Of a DNA stretch of 64,000 nt, positions 54,401 to 62,405 are shown in pieces (position 1 is the first letter of the stretch; each line of letters starts with the position of its first letter). The DNA lies in NCBI RefSeq assembly GCF_017562075.2, contig NC_054085.1:26278185-26342184 (forward strand), given 5' to 3'. This DNA is from Anopheles merus. Lineage: Eukaryota > Arthropoda > Insecta > Diptera > Culicidae. Made by a program: the position numbers and the translations under genes. The notes under the pieces are model-generated. The model searched no databases and was not told where the DNA came from. It saw only the letters and a program-made list of their open reading frames with translations.

Positions 54401-55688
54401 CATTTTTCATTGCTTGCTAGATGTTTTTCAACAGATGTCAAATGTTGTATTAGCATCAACAATAATGTTTCAGTTCTTCCACATGATTTTCAACACATCT
54501 CAAGCTGGATTGAGTTTGACAGTTATTTGTGGCATGTTGAAAATCATGTTAAAAAAATTGGAATTTTATTATGAGGCAAATGCACCATTAGACAGCTGTT
54601 GAAAAACATCTTGAAGGTGGTGAATACTCTGTTTTGCGGCTCAGTTTTCAATGCGAACCGTGTTATTCAAAACATTCAAGATGTTTTTTAACAGTTGCCA
54701 TTATTTGTGACAGCTGGGCTCGCGCGATTGTTGAATAATGCCGTTCACATTAGAAACTGACCCGGAAAAAAGTGTTAAGATGTGCACATTTGAAAGCGAC
54801 TAGAAAACTATGACAAAAGCTAATAATTTTGGTGGGGTGTGTCATTAGGATACAGCCTACGTTTCAAAATGCATAAATATATGTATAATTCAATTCAAAT
54901 CGCCATGGATTAGACGGAAACATTAATTCTAACTAATGAATTTAATATCACGTCACAGCAGCAATTTGTCGAAAAATAAACAATATTTTCTTGTTTAACA
55001 TATGATTTCTTCATACAGAAATTAATAAACTCTTTATGAAAGGAGTTCCTTTTTCTAAAATATCTTTCGACTTGATCTAACGATCTTTGACGCGAATTTG
55101 TTACTGCGGTATAAAATTCATTTCTATTGTACTAAATTTCTACTAATTTTCAAACTTAATTTTCTGTTTTAAATCACATTTGCAACTTTTCTGAATTTAG
55201 ATTTTGGTCACACTAACTAAAATCGGAGGAATTTTAATTAATTTTTCTTACCAATATATTTCGCAACTTAAAATCTAAATTTATTCTTTATTAATATCAA
55301 CCCAAACAGAGCTAAAACACACACACTAGCTAAACCCCCAACCTACTAAACTAAGATTCGTGCGCTTAAATCAATAAACGAGTTTGGTGTGGTATGCTCA
55401 CTTATAACTTCGTGCTTCTTCTGATGGCCAGTGGCAACGGCCGTCGCGGTACCGCCGGTGGTAATTATCCTGCGAAATAGACGACACGAACCGAGTGTTA
55501 TCAAAAAACCGATCAAATCAATCCAATTAATAACTGGCGCTACAGTGAGTGAGTGTCACTTACCGCTGCGTTCCCTGCGGCAGGGCGGACGCATCGTTCA
55601 CGACGATCATCCGCCGGACGCTTTTGCCGCCGGCGTGCGAGATGGAACCTTTCCCGTCCTTCAGTAAAATGCTAGCCCCGTCCGGAAG
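48404..55688 (-). CDS. C2H2 zinc-finger protein with eleven fingers, ten coding exons, 5' end missing
   Basis: Rebuilt from ten exons whose GT-AG sites and phases all agree: 55688-55564, 55469-55402, 53612-53421, 53337-53198, 53124-52989, 52917-52428, 52356-51845, 50836-50241, 50161-49880 and 48487-48404. They total 2625 nt, or 874 residues plus TGA. Fingers 1-8 are in tandem at about residues 199-415, finger 9 at about 507-527, and fingers 10-11 at about 671-722. Linkers are Q-, QH- and QA-rich. The N-terminal 175 residues have no recognised domain. Most fingers have the standard C-x2-C-x12-H-x3-H spacing and several have TGERP-like linkers. By family knowledge this is a nuclear, sequence-specific DNA-binding protein, probably a transcription regulator; targets cannot be inferred. 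It resembles what I recall of Drosophila l(3)neo38 (CG6930), which I cannot check. The initiator methionine is not found: exon 1 here begins in phase 0 with LPDGAS. Confidence 0.88.
48751..49405. mobile_element. MITE-like element, copy 2, within the last intron
   Basis: About 655 bp with terminal inverted repeats of about 62 bp at roughly 80% identity. The left end is CAGGGTTTTGCAAACCATTT; the right end, reverse-complemented, is CAGGGTTTTCAAAACCATTT; both continue to ATTCACCGCGTGCAAGATGT. A second CAGGGTTT terminus at 48964 and the internal near-palindrome shared with copies 1 and 3 suggest nesting of one element inside a relative. It sits in the intron between exons 9 and 10. Confidence 0.85.
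49880..50161 (-). CDS. zinc-finger gene, exon 9, polyglutamine/alanine
   Basis: 282 nt (94 codons) between GTTGCAG and GTATCT, entered and left in phase 0. Nearly all Q and A, with a Q run of about 20 followed by GQNNQHAMRNLVIANQPVQ. The low-complexity part is likely disordered. Its antisense gives long L/C/A-rich ORFs that are shadows. Confidence 0.82.
50241..50836 (-). CDS. zinc-finger gene, exon 8, fingers 10 and 11
   Basis: 596 nt after GATTAAG and before GTAAGC. It begins DMKVEEYHPMVETVVNGGDS and continues into a Q/H-rich tract of about 60 residues. Finger 10 is CTHCGKGFAAKHGLLLHNRR plus H. Finger 11 is CECGKAFFQKNHLMLHQRQH, with C-x1-C instead of C-x2-C. A G/A-rich then Q-rich tail ends LVV. 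CAA and CAG codons are mixed. Confidence 0.9.
51203..51245. repeat. (GGTAGT)n microsatellite in an intron
   Basis: About seven units of GGTAGT/AGTAGT in the intron between exons 7 and 8. The rest of that 1-kb intron is A-rich with no other feature. Confidence 0.9.
51845..52356 (-). CDS. zinc-finger gene, exon 7, fingers 8 and 9
   Basis: 512 nt between CCTCTCAG and GTAAGT. Finger 8 (CIACGEGFRTKSELNAHNRH) has H-x4-H spacing. A QA/QH-rich linker of about 90 residues follows, then finger 9 (CRECGSAFNSREALALHLRL plus H), then a hydrophobic stretch LCALTAALPGHLFPAVNQ. Confidence 0.92.
52428..52917 (-). CDS. zinc-finger gene, exon 6, fingers 2-7
   Basis: 490 nt between TTTTGCAG and GTAAGG. Six consecutive C2H2 fingers: CVHC, CQEC, CDQC, CADC, CRDC and CTLC, each followed by paired histidines. 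Linkers include STERPY, SRERPF and AGERPY. Finger 7 ends in exon 7 (HMR-IH). This is the core of the DNA-binding array. Confidence 0.95.
52989..53124 (-). CDS. zinc-finger gene, exon 5, finger 1
   Basis: 136 nt between GATACAG and GTGAGA. It holds a short T/P-rich lead then the first C2H2 finger, CDQCGKSFLLKHHLTTHARV plus H, followed by HTG. Ends in phase 1 so that HTG-ERP is completed by exon 6. Confidence 0.92.
53198..53337 (-). CDS. zinc-finger gene, exon 4
   Basis: 140 nt between CACTGCAG and GTGAGT. It reads ISVQVQKVIQGLEEGDDSQA, then a segment ending KLEAVEMDY. Acidic and hydrophilic, no known domain. Ends in phase 0. Confidence 0.82.
53421..53612 (-). CDS. zinc-finger gene, exon 3
   Basis: 192 nt, begins after CACTCTAG and ends before GTAAGC. 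It reads NGLIDTKTKAILTTSG, then SPIGPIQLTAEECNDILMKR followed by an A-rich and N-rich segment. Entry phase 1 matches exon 2, and exit phase 1 matches exon 4. A second AG 24 nt upstream (exon start 53636) is in the same phase and would add eight residues ending NTTTL. The frame is open further upstream to an ATG at 53704-53706 (MEFAAGY...), which could be an alternative start, but that DNA looks like intron. Confidence 0.75.
53640..53870 (-). promoter_or_regulatory. AG-exclusion zone and branch site before exon 3
   Basis: On the minus strand no AG occurs across about 230 nt. TACTAAC lies at 53852-53846, followed by a long pyrimidine-rich tract. The first AG after it is at 53638-53637, about 210 nt away. 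This is the known signature of a distant branch point, usually linked with regulated splicing. Confidence 0.55.
54365..54765. mobile_element. MITE-like element, copy 3, within intron 2
   Basis: Begins CAGGGGGGTTTCCGAGCC. It carries the family modules AGATGTTTTTCAACAG, TTCTTCCACATGATTTTCAA, the mirrored TGTTGAAAATCATG and GACAGCTGTTGAAAAACATC. The right end is diverged, so its boundary is approximate. It lies between exons 2 and 3 of the zinc-finger gene. Confidence 0.75.
55402..55469 (-). CDS. zinc-finger gene, exon 2
   Basis: 68 nt between TTCGCAG and GTGAGC. With the carried-over bases it reads RIITTGGTATAVATGHQKK then HEVI, and leaves one base (A) for exon 3. The phase fits both neighbours. 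Confidence 0.72.
55564..55688 (-). CDS. zinc-finger gene, first recognised coding exon
   Basis: 125 nt between ACTTGCAG and GTAAGT. It reads LPDGASILLKDG, then a basic stretch GGKSVRRMIVVND, ending TQ plus two bases of the next codon. Codons are GC3-rich, unlike the flanking AT-rich DNA. It starts in phase 0, so at least one more coding exon or an in-frame start must lie at higher coordinates. Confidence 0.75.
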
Positions 55689-56798
55689 CTGCAAGTATGG
55701 CATCTGTTCGTTTTAGTCCACACAGCGAGAGGGTACGGATCAACAACAACAACACAATAGGAAGATGGGTAGGATGGGTAGCATATATATATATAATGTA
55801 TATATATGGATGGTGTAGTATGGTGAGATGGTGGCGGCGTGTGTTGCGGCGATCGTATAATAAGGAATTCGGCAAACAAAAGCACGCACGGCACGCCAGA
55901 CAAATTCCGATTGGATTTTTTTAACAGCAGCATAAATTGATTGTGAGAAAAAATCGATCGTAGTGCAAAAGGTTTCAGGGAGCGCATTGTTGATTTATCG
56001 TTGATTTATGGGCGATGTGTGTTCATCATCAACCGGAGCAGCAGTCGGCAATTATTTTGTTTTAAACGTTTTTAATTAAAACCAATGTTGATGCAGCGAC
56101 GGCACCATTTAATAAGGGGGTCCACATTTTTGTTCCAATCCAAGGGCCAATTGATAATCCAATTGCAGAGCAGCGTTCGTCGTTGTCAATCCAATGGTTT
56201 GTTTGTATGTTGCAGCATAATAAATTTTCAAGTTTCATCAATGACACACACAGGCACATTAATCAGCGGGCATGATGATGTGACACACAGGACGTTGTGT
56301 GGTGGTGGCGCAGAAGACGATAAAGATGAGATGATGATGACGATGATGATGGTCGATATGGTAGGTATATAGAGAGAAAAAGAGAAAGAAAAAAGAAGCA
56401 AAACATTGCGATGAGTATATGTGATCCACGATCCACGGGCGGTATGATTCTTCATTCCAATTTAGTTCATATTTTAACCTATTTTTGCTGCTTTTTATTG
56501 TGTTTTAATTTGGATATTTAAATTATTCATTAAACGTTCGCAAAAAGGGTAAAAATATTAATTATTGAAGCATTTAAAAAAATCATTTTTTTCCTAATTT
56601 TATGACAAAACTCACTCTATATTGCACATATAAACCAAAAAAAAAGCGATGACAAAATGAAACACATTACACGTGCTTTGTTCAACGATTGCTTTCGATT
56701 GATGCTATGAAAAGATTCTCTTGGCCTGCGATTGTGTTGTAAACATATCGGAAACACACGTACAAAACCGAACTGTCAAAATCAGCTGATCGGTAATC

Positions 56799-56801
<3 letters not shown>

Positions 56802-56841
<40 letters not shown>

Positions 56842-56843
56842 CA

Positions 56844-56878
<35 letters not shown>

Positions 56879-56879
56879 A

Positions 56880-56929
<50 letters not shown>

Positions 56930-56935
56930 CACACG
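56802..56935. repeat. (CA)n microsatellite
   Basis: About 130 bp of CA with four single-base interruptions (ACCACA or CAACACC). It gives polyV/C and polyT/H frames that are artefacts. Confidence 0.97.
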
Positions 56936-57682
56936 ATACTTGTGTGTGCAAAAAAAAAGGAAGGTCAAAACATAACATATCCCACCACGATGCCACACCA
57001 CCACCGGTGATTCTATGTGTACTCGTGTCACGCACTCTTCTGTCTGTCCTGTATGTCTGTATGACCGTGTGTGTATGTGTGTACGTGTCTATTTCCCCCT
57101 GCAAGCAAACATAATAGTGAGCATCATCTCGATTATGCTGCTTACAGCGCAACATGTCGATTATGTTATAGGTGTGTATAAGCGACTCGCACACGCACAC
57201 ACACATACATACAAACACACGGTTGTTGATGGAGCAATTTCTGGCAATTCCGTTGCAAAAGAGGTTGAATGTCAATTTTTATTGAATTTTACACACCTCC
57301 TCACCTATTTGTTAATATTTTAAAAATACTTTATGTATTGCAAAAACAATGCTTATTAATATTTTGCTTGGTTTTTCCGTTGCTCAGTTGCAATACTTAA
57401 CAATTAAAACTGACAAAATTCCACAACCTTTTATGCTCATTATTGCAAAATCAGCTGATCCCGTATCAAAAAGTATGTTTACAAAACAAACAACCGATGG
57501 ACAACAAACACACACACTGGGGGACTTTCTTCCATCCCAACTCACGAACTCTACTACACAACGGTGCGTTGGGTGTGTGTGGATAAGATTAAAAAAAAAA
57601 AAACAAGTTTTTTCCTACCCAACGCACACAAGAGAGCACGCGGTGGTGGTGTGTGGCTGCGTCACTTCTATGCGCCCGCCCT

Positions 57683-57900
57683 ACTCACACGCGAGACTCC
57701 TCCTCTCTCCAACACACACCAGGGAAGGTGGCATGGATGCGATTTCCGAGCGTACGGAACATGTTTCTATGCTCTAAGGGTGGTAGTGGTGGTGCTGTAC
57801 CACTGACAGTCAAACCCACACCTTTCCGAGCTGCAGCGACGGGAACATCATTACCACCATCACCATCACCAGCAGCGTAGCAATAACATATTGCCTTGAG
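57683..57900 (-). promoter_or_regulatory. possible 5' UTR exon or promoter of the zinc-finger gene
   Basis: A GC-richer patch. On the minus strand an initiator-like GTCAGT is followed by mixed sequence ending in a GTGAGT donor at 57688-57683, preceded by GTCTCGCGT. Position and orientation suit a first exon, but nothing else supports it. Confidence 0.2.
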
Positions 57901-58550
57901 AGGTTTATGGTAGCAATGAACATAAAATGCACATAACATATGTGTATGGATCGGAGTAGAGGAAAAAGATGCGTTGTTTATGGCAATGTTCAGTGGGTAG
58001 GTTAAAAATAGTCAGCATGAAAAATTCATACAATGTTTTACACGTATGTCTCATAGTTTTATGATTTTTTAAGTATTATATGAATAAAATAGAAAAAGAA
58101 AAATATCGAACCACATTTCCTACATAAAAATTCACTTTTTTTCGGTAATATCCAATTAGTCCTTCAAGGCATCCTTCAATCGATCAGATCTCGCTTCAGC
58201 AGGGATTCAATTTAATGAGCAAAACCCTACCCCTCCTCATATGCGGCCAACAATACATGAGCGAGTTATGAGAGAGTTACACGAGAGCGAATGGAAATTC
58301 GATGCAACCTTGTGTTCATCTAACACCGCCATTCAACCCGACGAATCAATCATCATCTCTCATCGGTTGAGTGTGTAGGGGGCAAAAGGGGAAAGCGGGG
58401 CAAAATGGGCACGTTAAGCAGTTGACTGCTCCTTTGAATTTGCCACAAAACACAATTATGCTTACATTATTATATGGCTCCACCATTCATCTATGGATTA
58501 AAATTGCCACCTAGCCTGAAAATGACTTAAACATATGAAAAAGTGTAAAA

Positions 58551-58696
58551 TACAGGGTTTCGAATCATATAAGGGAATAGTTCAATCAGTTAGGGGAATG
58601 TTGCAAATCGGTAAGGGAATGTTGCTTGCAAGCTGTGTAAGTTTGCAATCATATAGGAGAGTATTGCAATCGACTAGGGGAATTTTGCAAGCGTAC
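58551..58696. repeat. 21-bp tandem repeat, seven units
   Basis: Units of 20 or 21 bp start at about 58551, 58571, 58592, 58613, 58634, 58655 and 58676, with consensus AGGGGAATGTTGCAATCGGT. Divergence is substantial, but spacing is exact after the first unit. Because 21 is divisible by 3, the plus strand shows a seven-residue periodic ORF (units like STRGILQ), probably incidental. Confidence 0.7.
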
Positions 58697-58873
58697 TGTG
58701 GAGCTGTCATCAGATTGTAGGTGCCGCTGTAAATACCTCAAAATATTTTCGTAAATTTAGTTTAAGTAAGTTTATCATGTGTACAGCAAAAACCCACACG
58801 AAAACAACCCCAAATGATGTTTAAACAAAAAAAACATTATCGGTATCAATTCGAAGCTCAATTCGAAACACTA

Positions 58874-59082
58874 GGGTCTCATGGTACAGTCGTCAACTCG
58901 TATGACTTAACAACATGCCCGTCATGGGTTCAAGCCCCAAATAGACCGTGCCGCCATACGTAGGACTGACTATCCTGCTATGGGGGGAAATCAATAAGTC
59001 ACTGAAAGCCAACCCCACAAGTGGGTTGGCAGGCCTTGACCGGCATCGGTTGTTGAGCAAAAGAAGAAAAAGAAGAAGAAGG
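58874..59082 (+). mobile_element. tRNA-derived SINE
   Basis: The head contains an RNA polymerase III A box at about 58882-58893 (TGGTACAGTCGT) and a B box at 58927-58936 (GGTTCAAGCC), spaced as in tRNA. A tRNA-unrelated body follows with CGTAGGACTGACTATCCTGC and AAGTCACTGAAAGCC, and a (GAA)-rich tail. I recognise this body as that of an abundant mosquito SINE. It is non-autonomous and needs LINE enzymes to move. No clear target duplication is seen. Confidence 0.85.
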
Positions 59083-60276
59083 GCAATAGGAGAAAAGGTT
59101 TTAAAATTCTTTAAATTTTTTTTATTAAAATAAAAACCATTTTTTACACGTTTCTATCTACAAAATCGAATCTTTTGAAGCTGTGCCTGTTACCTTTATT
59201 CTGTGGACTAATACAACACCATAGCCTCACCTATTTTGCCCCACATGAAGTTGTATTTTTTATTGCATTATTAAAAATACGTATTCATCAGTTGCCTTGC
59301 TTTTTTTTCAGACAAATTGTATAGAAATATCAAATCTTCAAAAATATACCACGCAAAAGCTTATTTTCAAAGTGGGTAAAATTACATCAATATGCTGCTA
59401 AATCTTATTTTTGTATTTTTCTTGGTTATTTTTTATTTAAAGCTTATAACACTTACATAATGTTAATAACACACTGCAATGCATTTTGAACATTAGAATG
59501 TAATTTTGCTGTAAAATAATGCATAAAATAAATGGTGCCCATTTTGCCCCGTTTAGCCCTACGTTTTTCCCGGCATTTGCTAACGAACAACGAACATGGT
59601 ATAGAAATATAGGAACACCCGCGGAAGGATTGAAGCCAAACTCCGCAAATGAATATAATGGATAATGAACATGATGATGCTGCTGCTGATGATGATGAGG
59701 ATGCGAGCATCAGATTTTCATTTAACCAGGACAACCCTAACGCATCCTGGGAAGCTTCATTATTGTTCAATTCGTTGGGTGAGGCTCTGCGTACAGTTGG
59801 GTCGTTTGAAACTCTCACAATTACGATCACACCACCCCCTTCATAGCCATGCTAAAAGAATCAAATAATAAAAGCAACACACAATACTTGCCAACAAGTT
59901 CAATGCAGTAATAACAAGCAGCGCCCTCCATGTAAAACAAGAGTACGTGTGCCCGAGCATGCCAGCTCCAGGAATGTTTTACGCTACACGATTGCAAATT
60001 CCTAGGGACAAGGATAAATTGCAATTGAAAAGTTGCACCCGCGCCCATTGCTCAATAGGATGAAACCCATAGCCCAACCCCATTCTCGAGCGAAACCTGT
60101 GGCAGAGTGATTACCCGCGTGCTTCGGGAATTTGAAAATTTAATCAATATTCCTGCCCGGGAATGCAGTTTTATGTGCAAACCAAAACGTGCTCGCCTGA
60201 AAGTGCCACACTATGAAGCGTAATTTGATCATTTTTGGGAATCAATTTACTTCAAAGGCTAAAAATGTAATGCAAA

Positions 60277-60296
60277 TTGCATACATTGAGGCTTTC
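60277..60296 (+). promoter_or_regulatory. recurrent motif copy, diverged
   Basis: TTGCATACATTGAGGCTTTC: ten exact positions, then a shifted AGGC. Preceded by TAATGCAAA. Confidence 0.4.
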
Positions 60297-61060
60297 TTAG
60301 AGACTTGGTAAATTTTACACTAACATCAAATGTTTCTTAATCAAACATTCTTCCGTAGGGTGTATGCAAACAAGATTGAAACAAACAAAAAGCATCCTGT
60401 GTATCTACGCAGCGTGAACGACGACCTATCCCTTTCCCCTTGATGGTATGCGAAACATGTTCAAATCAAACTGCAATATGCTTCTTCTCCTTCCACGCAA
60501 CTCGTACAAAACTGGATGGGGAGGAACCATGTCCAGGCGCACACGCACACCATCAGTTTGTGGAGCATACACACACACAGAGTGGGCGCCACAATATAGC
60601 CAAAATATTCCTCCCCCAATGTAAAGCATCGGCTGGGCTGTTTGTGAATGTAGGAGAGAAGGTACTTTTTCCAACACATTTCCATCCACAACACTGTTTT
60701 CCGTAACTGCTGTGTGGAGTGTGGAGAACGGCATGCTAGGAGTGGCTTACCATCGACAACATTATGATAAGGCTGTGTGGCAACACTAGTGTGTTGGTAA
60801 TGGTAAGAAGTGTTGTGTGTTTGCTTTTGACCTGGTGCGAGGTGTATGAAGCCCCCCAGTGCCTATTGGGAATACATATACAGGGGTGTAGATCCGTAAA
60901 GAGGGGACCAGAGGGTTCATCATCGGGTGGGGCAGCGACAAATTGGCGGGAAATTTTAACCAGCTCACACACAATCACATACTGTTTGTGATACATTTTC
61001 AAATCTTAAAACACGTTTAGGAAACGCTAACCCTCACATTAAAGTAAAATGTTTCGCACA

Positions 61061-61080
61061 ATGCATACATTTAGGCGTTT
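61061..61080 (+). promoter_or_regulatory. recurrent motif copy
   Basis: ATGCATACATTTAGGCGTTT, followed by ATTTTAAC. Preceded by TTTCGCACA, similar to sequence before the 31354 and 40963 copies. Confidence 0.55.
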
Positions 61081-62385
61081 ATTTTAACACTACAAGGACA
61101 GGACCATCAATTTTAACTGGTAACGCTTAAATTCATCGTGCTTTTACTCATAAGTAAAGCCATGAGATGACAAAGTTTTAATATAACCTTATATTTTATA
61201 TTCCAAATACATTAAGCCAGAAAGATTTTTTTTGTATTAAATAATTCTAATAATTTTGTAATAAACGCTTGGTAGTTCAAGTGTTAAACGCTTAGAAACT
61301 GTATGTTTGTATCGTAAACGAAAGAAAGAATACGTGCAAAAAGGCGAATAATAAAATTCAAATATACATACGCGGGGAGGTTGAAATGGTGTGTGCACGT
61401 TCGCAATAACAACAAACAAACAATAGTCTCCCGTCACGAGAGCACTTTCTCGTTCAGTGAGCTCATTAGATAAGCCTCACCGCGATCGGCGTCCCCTCCC
61501 GGGCGGCACAGCACAGCGGATAGAGGTCTTATCGGTTGTGCAACTGTTGTGATCCATTTCGTTTGACGGGCAATGTTAATAGCTAACATGCTAATAACCA
61601 CCACATGCGCCTCATAATGTGCTGAACATGGACAAGTGGTGGTCACATTCAACAAAATACACTATTCAACATGATGCCTCGTCGGGTGAGTCGCATAAAA
61701 AGCCATCATATCGCACACAAACACAAAGCTCTCCTCCTACGCTGAATGTACTGCCTTTGTGTTGAACGTCCCACATCCGGTTAGACAGTTTGGAAAGAAA
61801 TGACTATTGTAATTACATTTAGGGAGAGCGAGAGAGAGAGATAGTGGATACGGACGCGTACGACCCACCAACAGACGGTCCCCCCATATACAGGTTTTAA
61901 TGAATAGAGCAACGGACAATAATATGCGTTCCACTCAAATGAAACCCATAGCATTGAGTGCTGGACTCACAAACCCTTGTTTTGTGTAATGCACTATATG
62001 GGTAGGTTGTTCTTGCGGTAGCAAAAGCCCTCAAATGTACTGTGGCTTTATGTTTATATCGAGAGCCAACACGATACAGTTCGACAATGAGTGCACCACA
62101 GACGAATGTTGCCTGAAGTAGAGTATCACTGTGTAGAGACACAGGTGCACTACAGACTACAGACTCTACCGACACTAAGCAAAGCACTGGTGAAGGTGTT
62201 TTAGAGTGCCGGTAAGATTAAACCATCATATTTCACTATCTATGGAAAACAATACTGCTCAATGTAATGCAGTGATAAAAGCACACCTACTAAACGCGTC
62301 CTTCGGGTTCTCAGATGTCAACCATACTTTACTTTCCCTAGTAAGCAACAAGTGAAGCCATAATAATGCAACTTTGCCGTGCGGC

Positions 62386-62405
62386 GTGCATACATTAAGG
62401 CGTAA
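62386..62405 (+). promoter_or_regulatory. recurrent motif copy
   Basis: GTGCATACATTAAGGCGTAA, one change in the core, then TTTTACA. Preceded by GCCGTGCGGC. Confidence 0.55.

Larger units (their letters stand above)
55689..58550. other. non-coding stretch upstream of exon 1
   Basis: Intron and/or 5' region of the zinc-finger gene. Contents: a GAT-rich run at about 56326-56352; the large CA tract; two similar spots, 56777 and 57447, sharing AAAATCAGCTGATC; and a possible 5' UTR exon near 57.7 kb. No further coding exon is supported. Confidence 0.45.

Noticed and set aside
59649..59846. 65-codon plus-strand ORF with acidic N-terminus
   Set aside because: Mixed third positions, a GAT-repeat beginning and no partner exons; cannot be told from chance.
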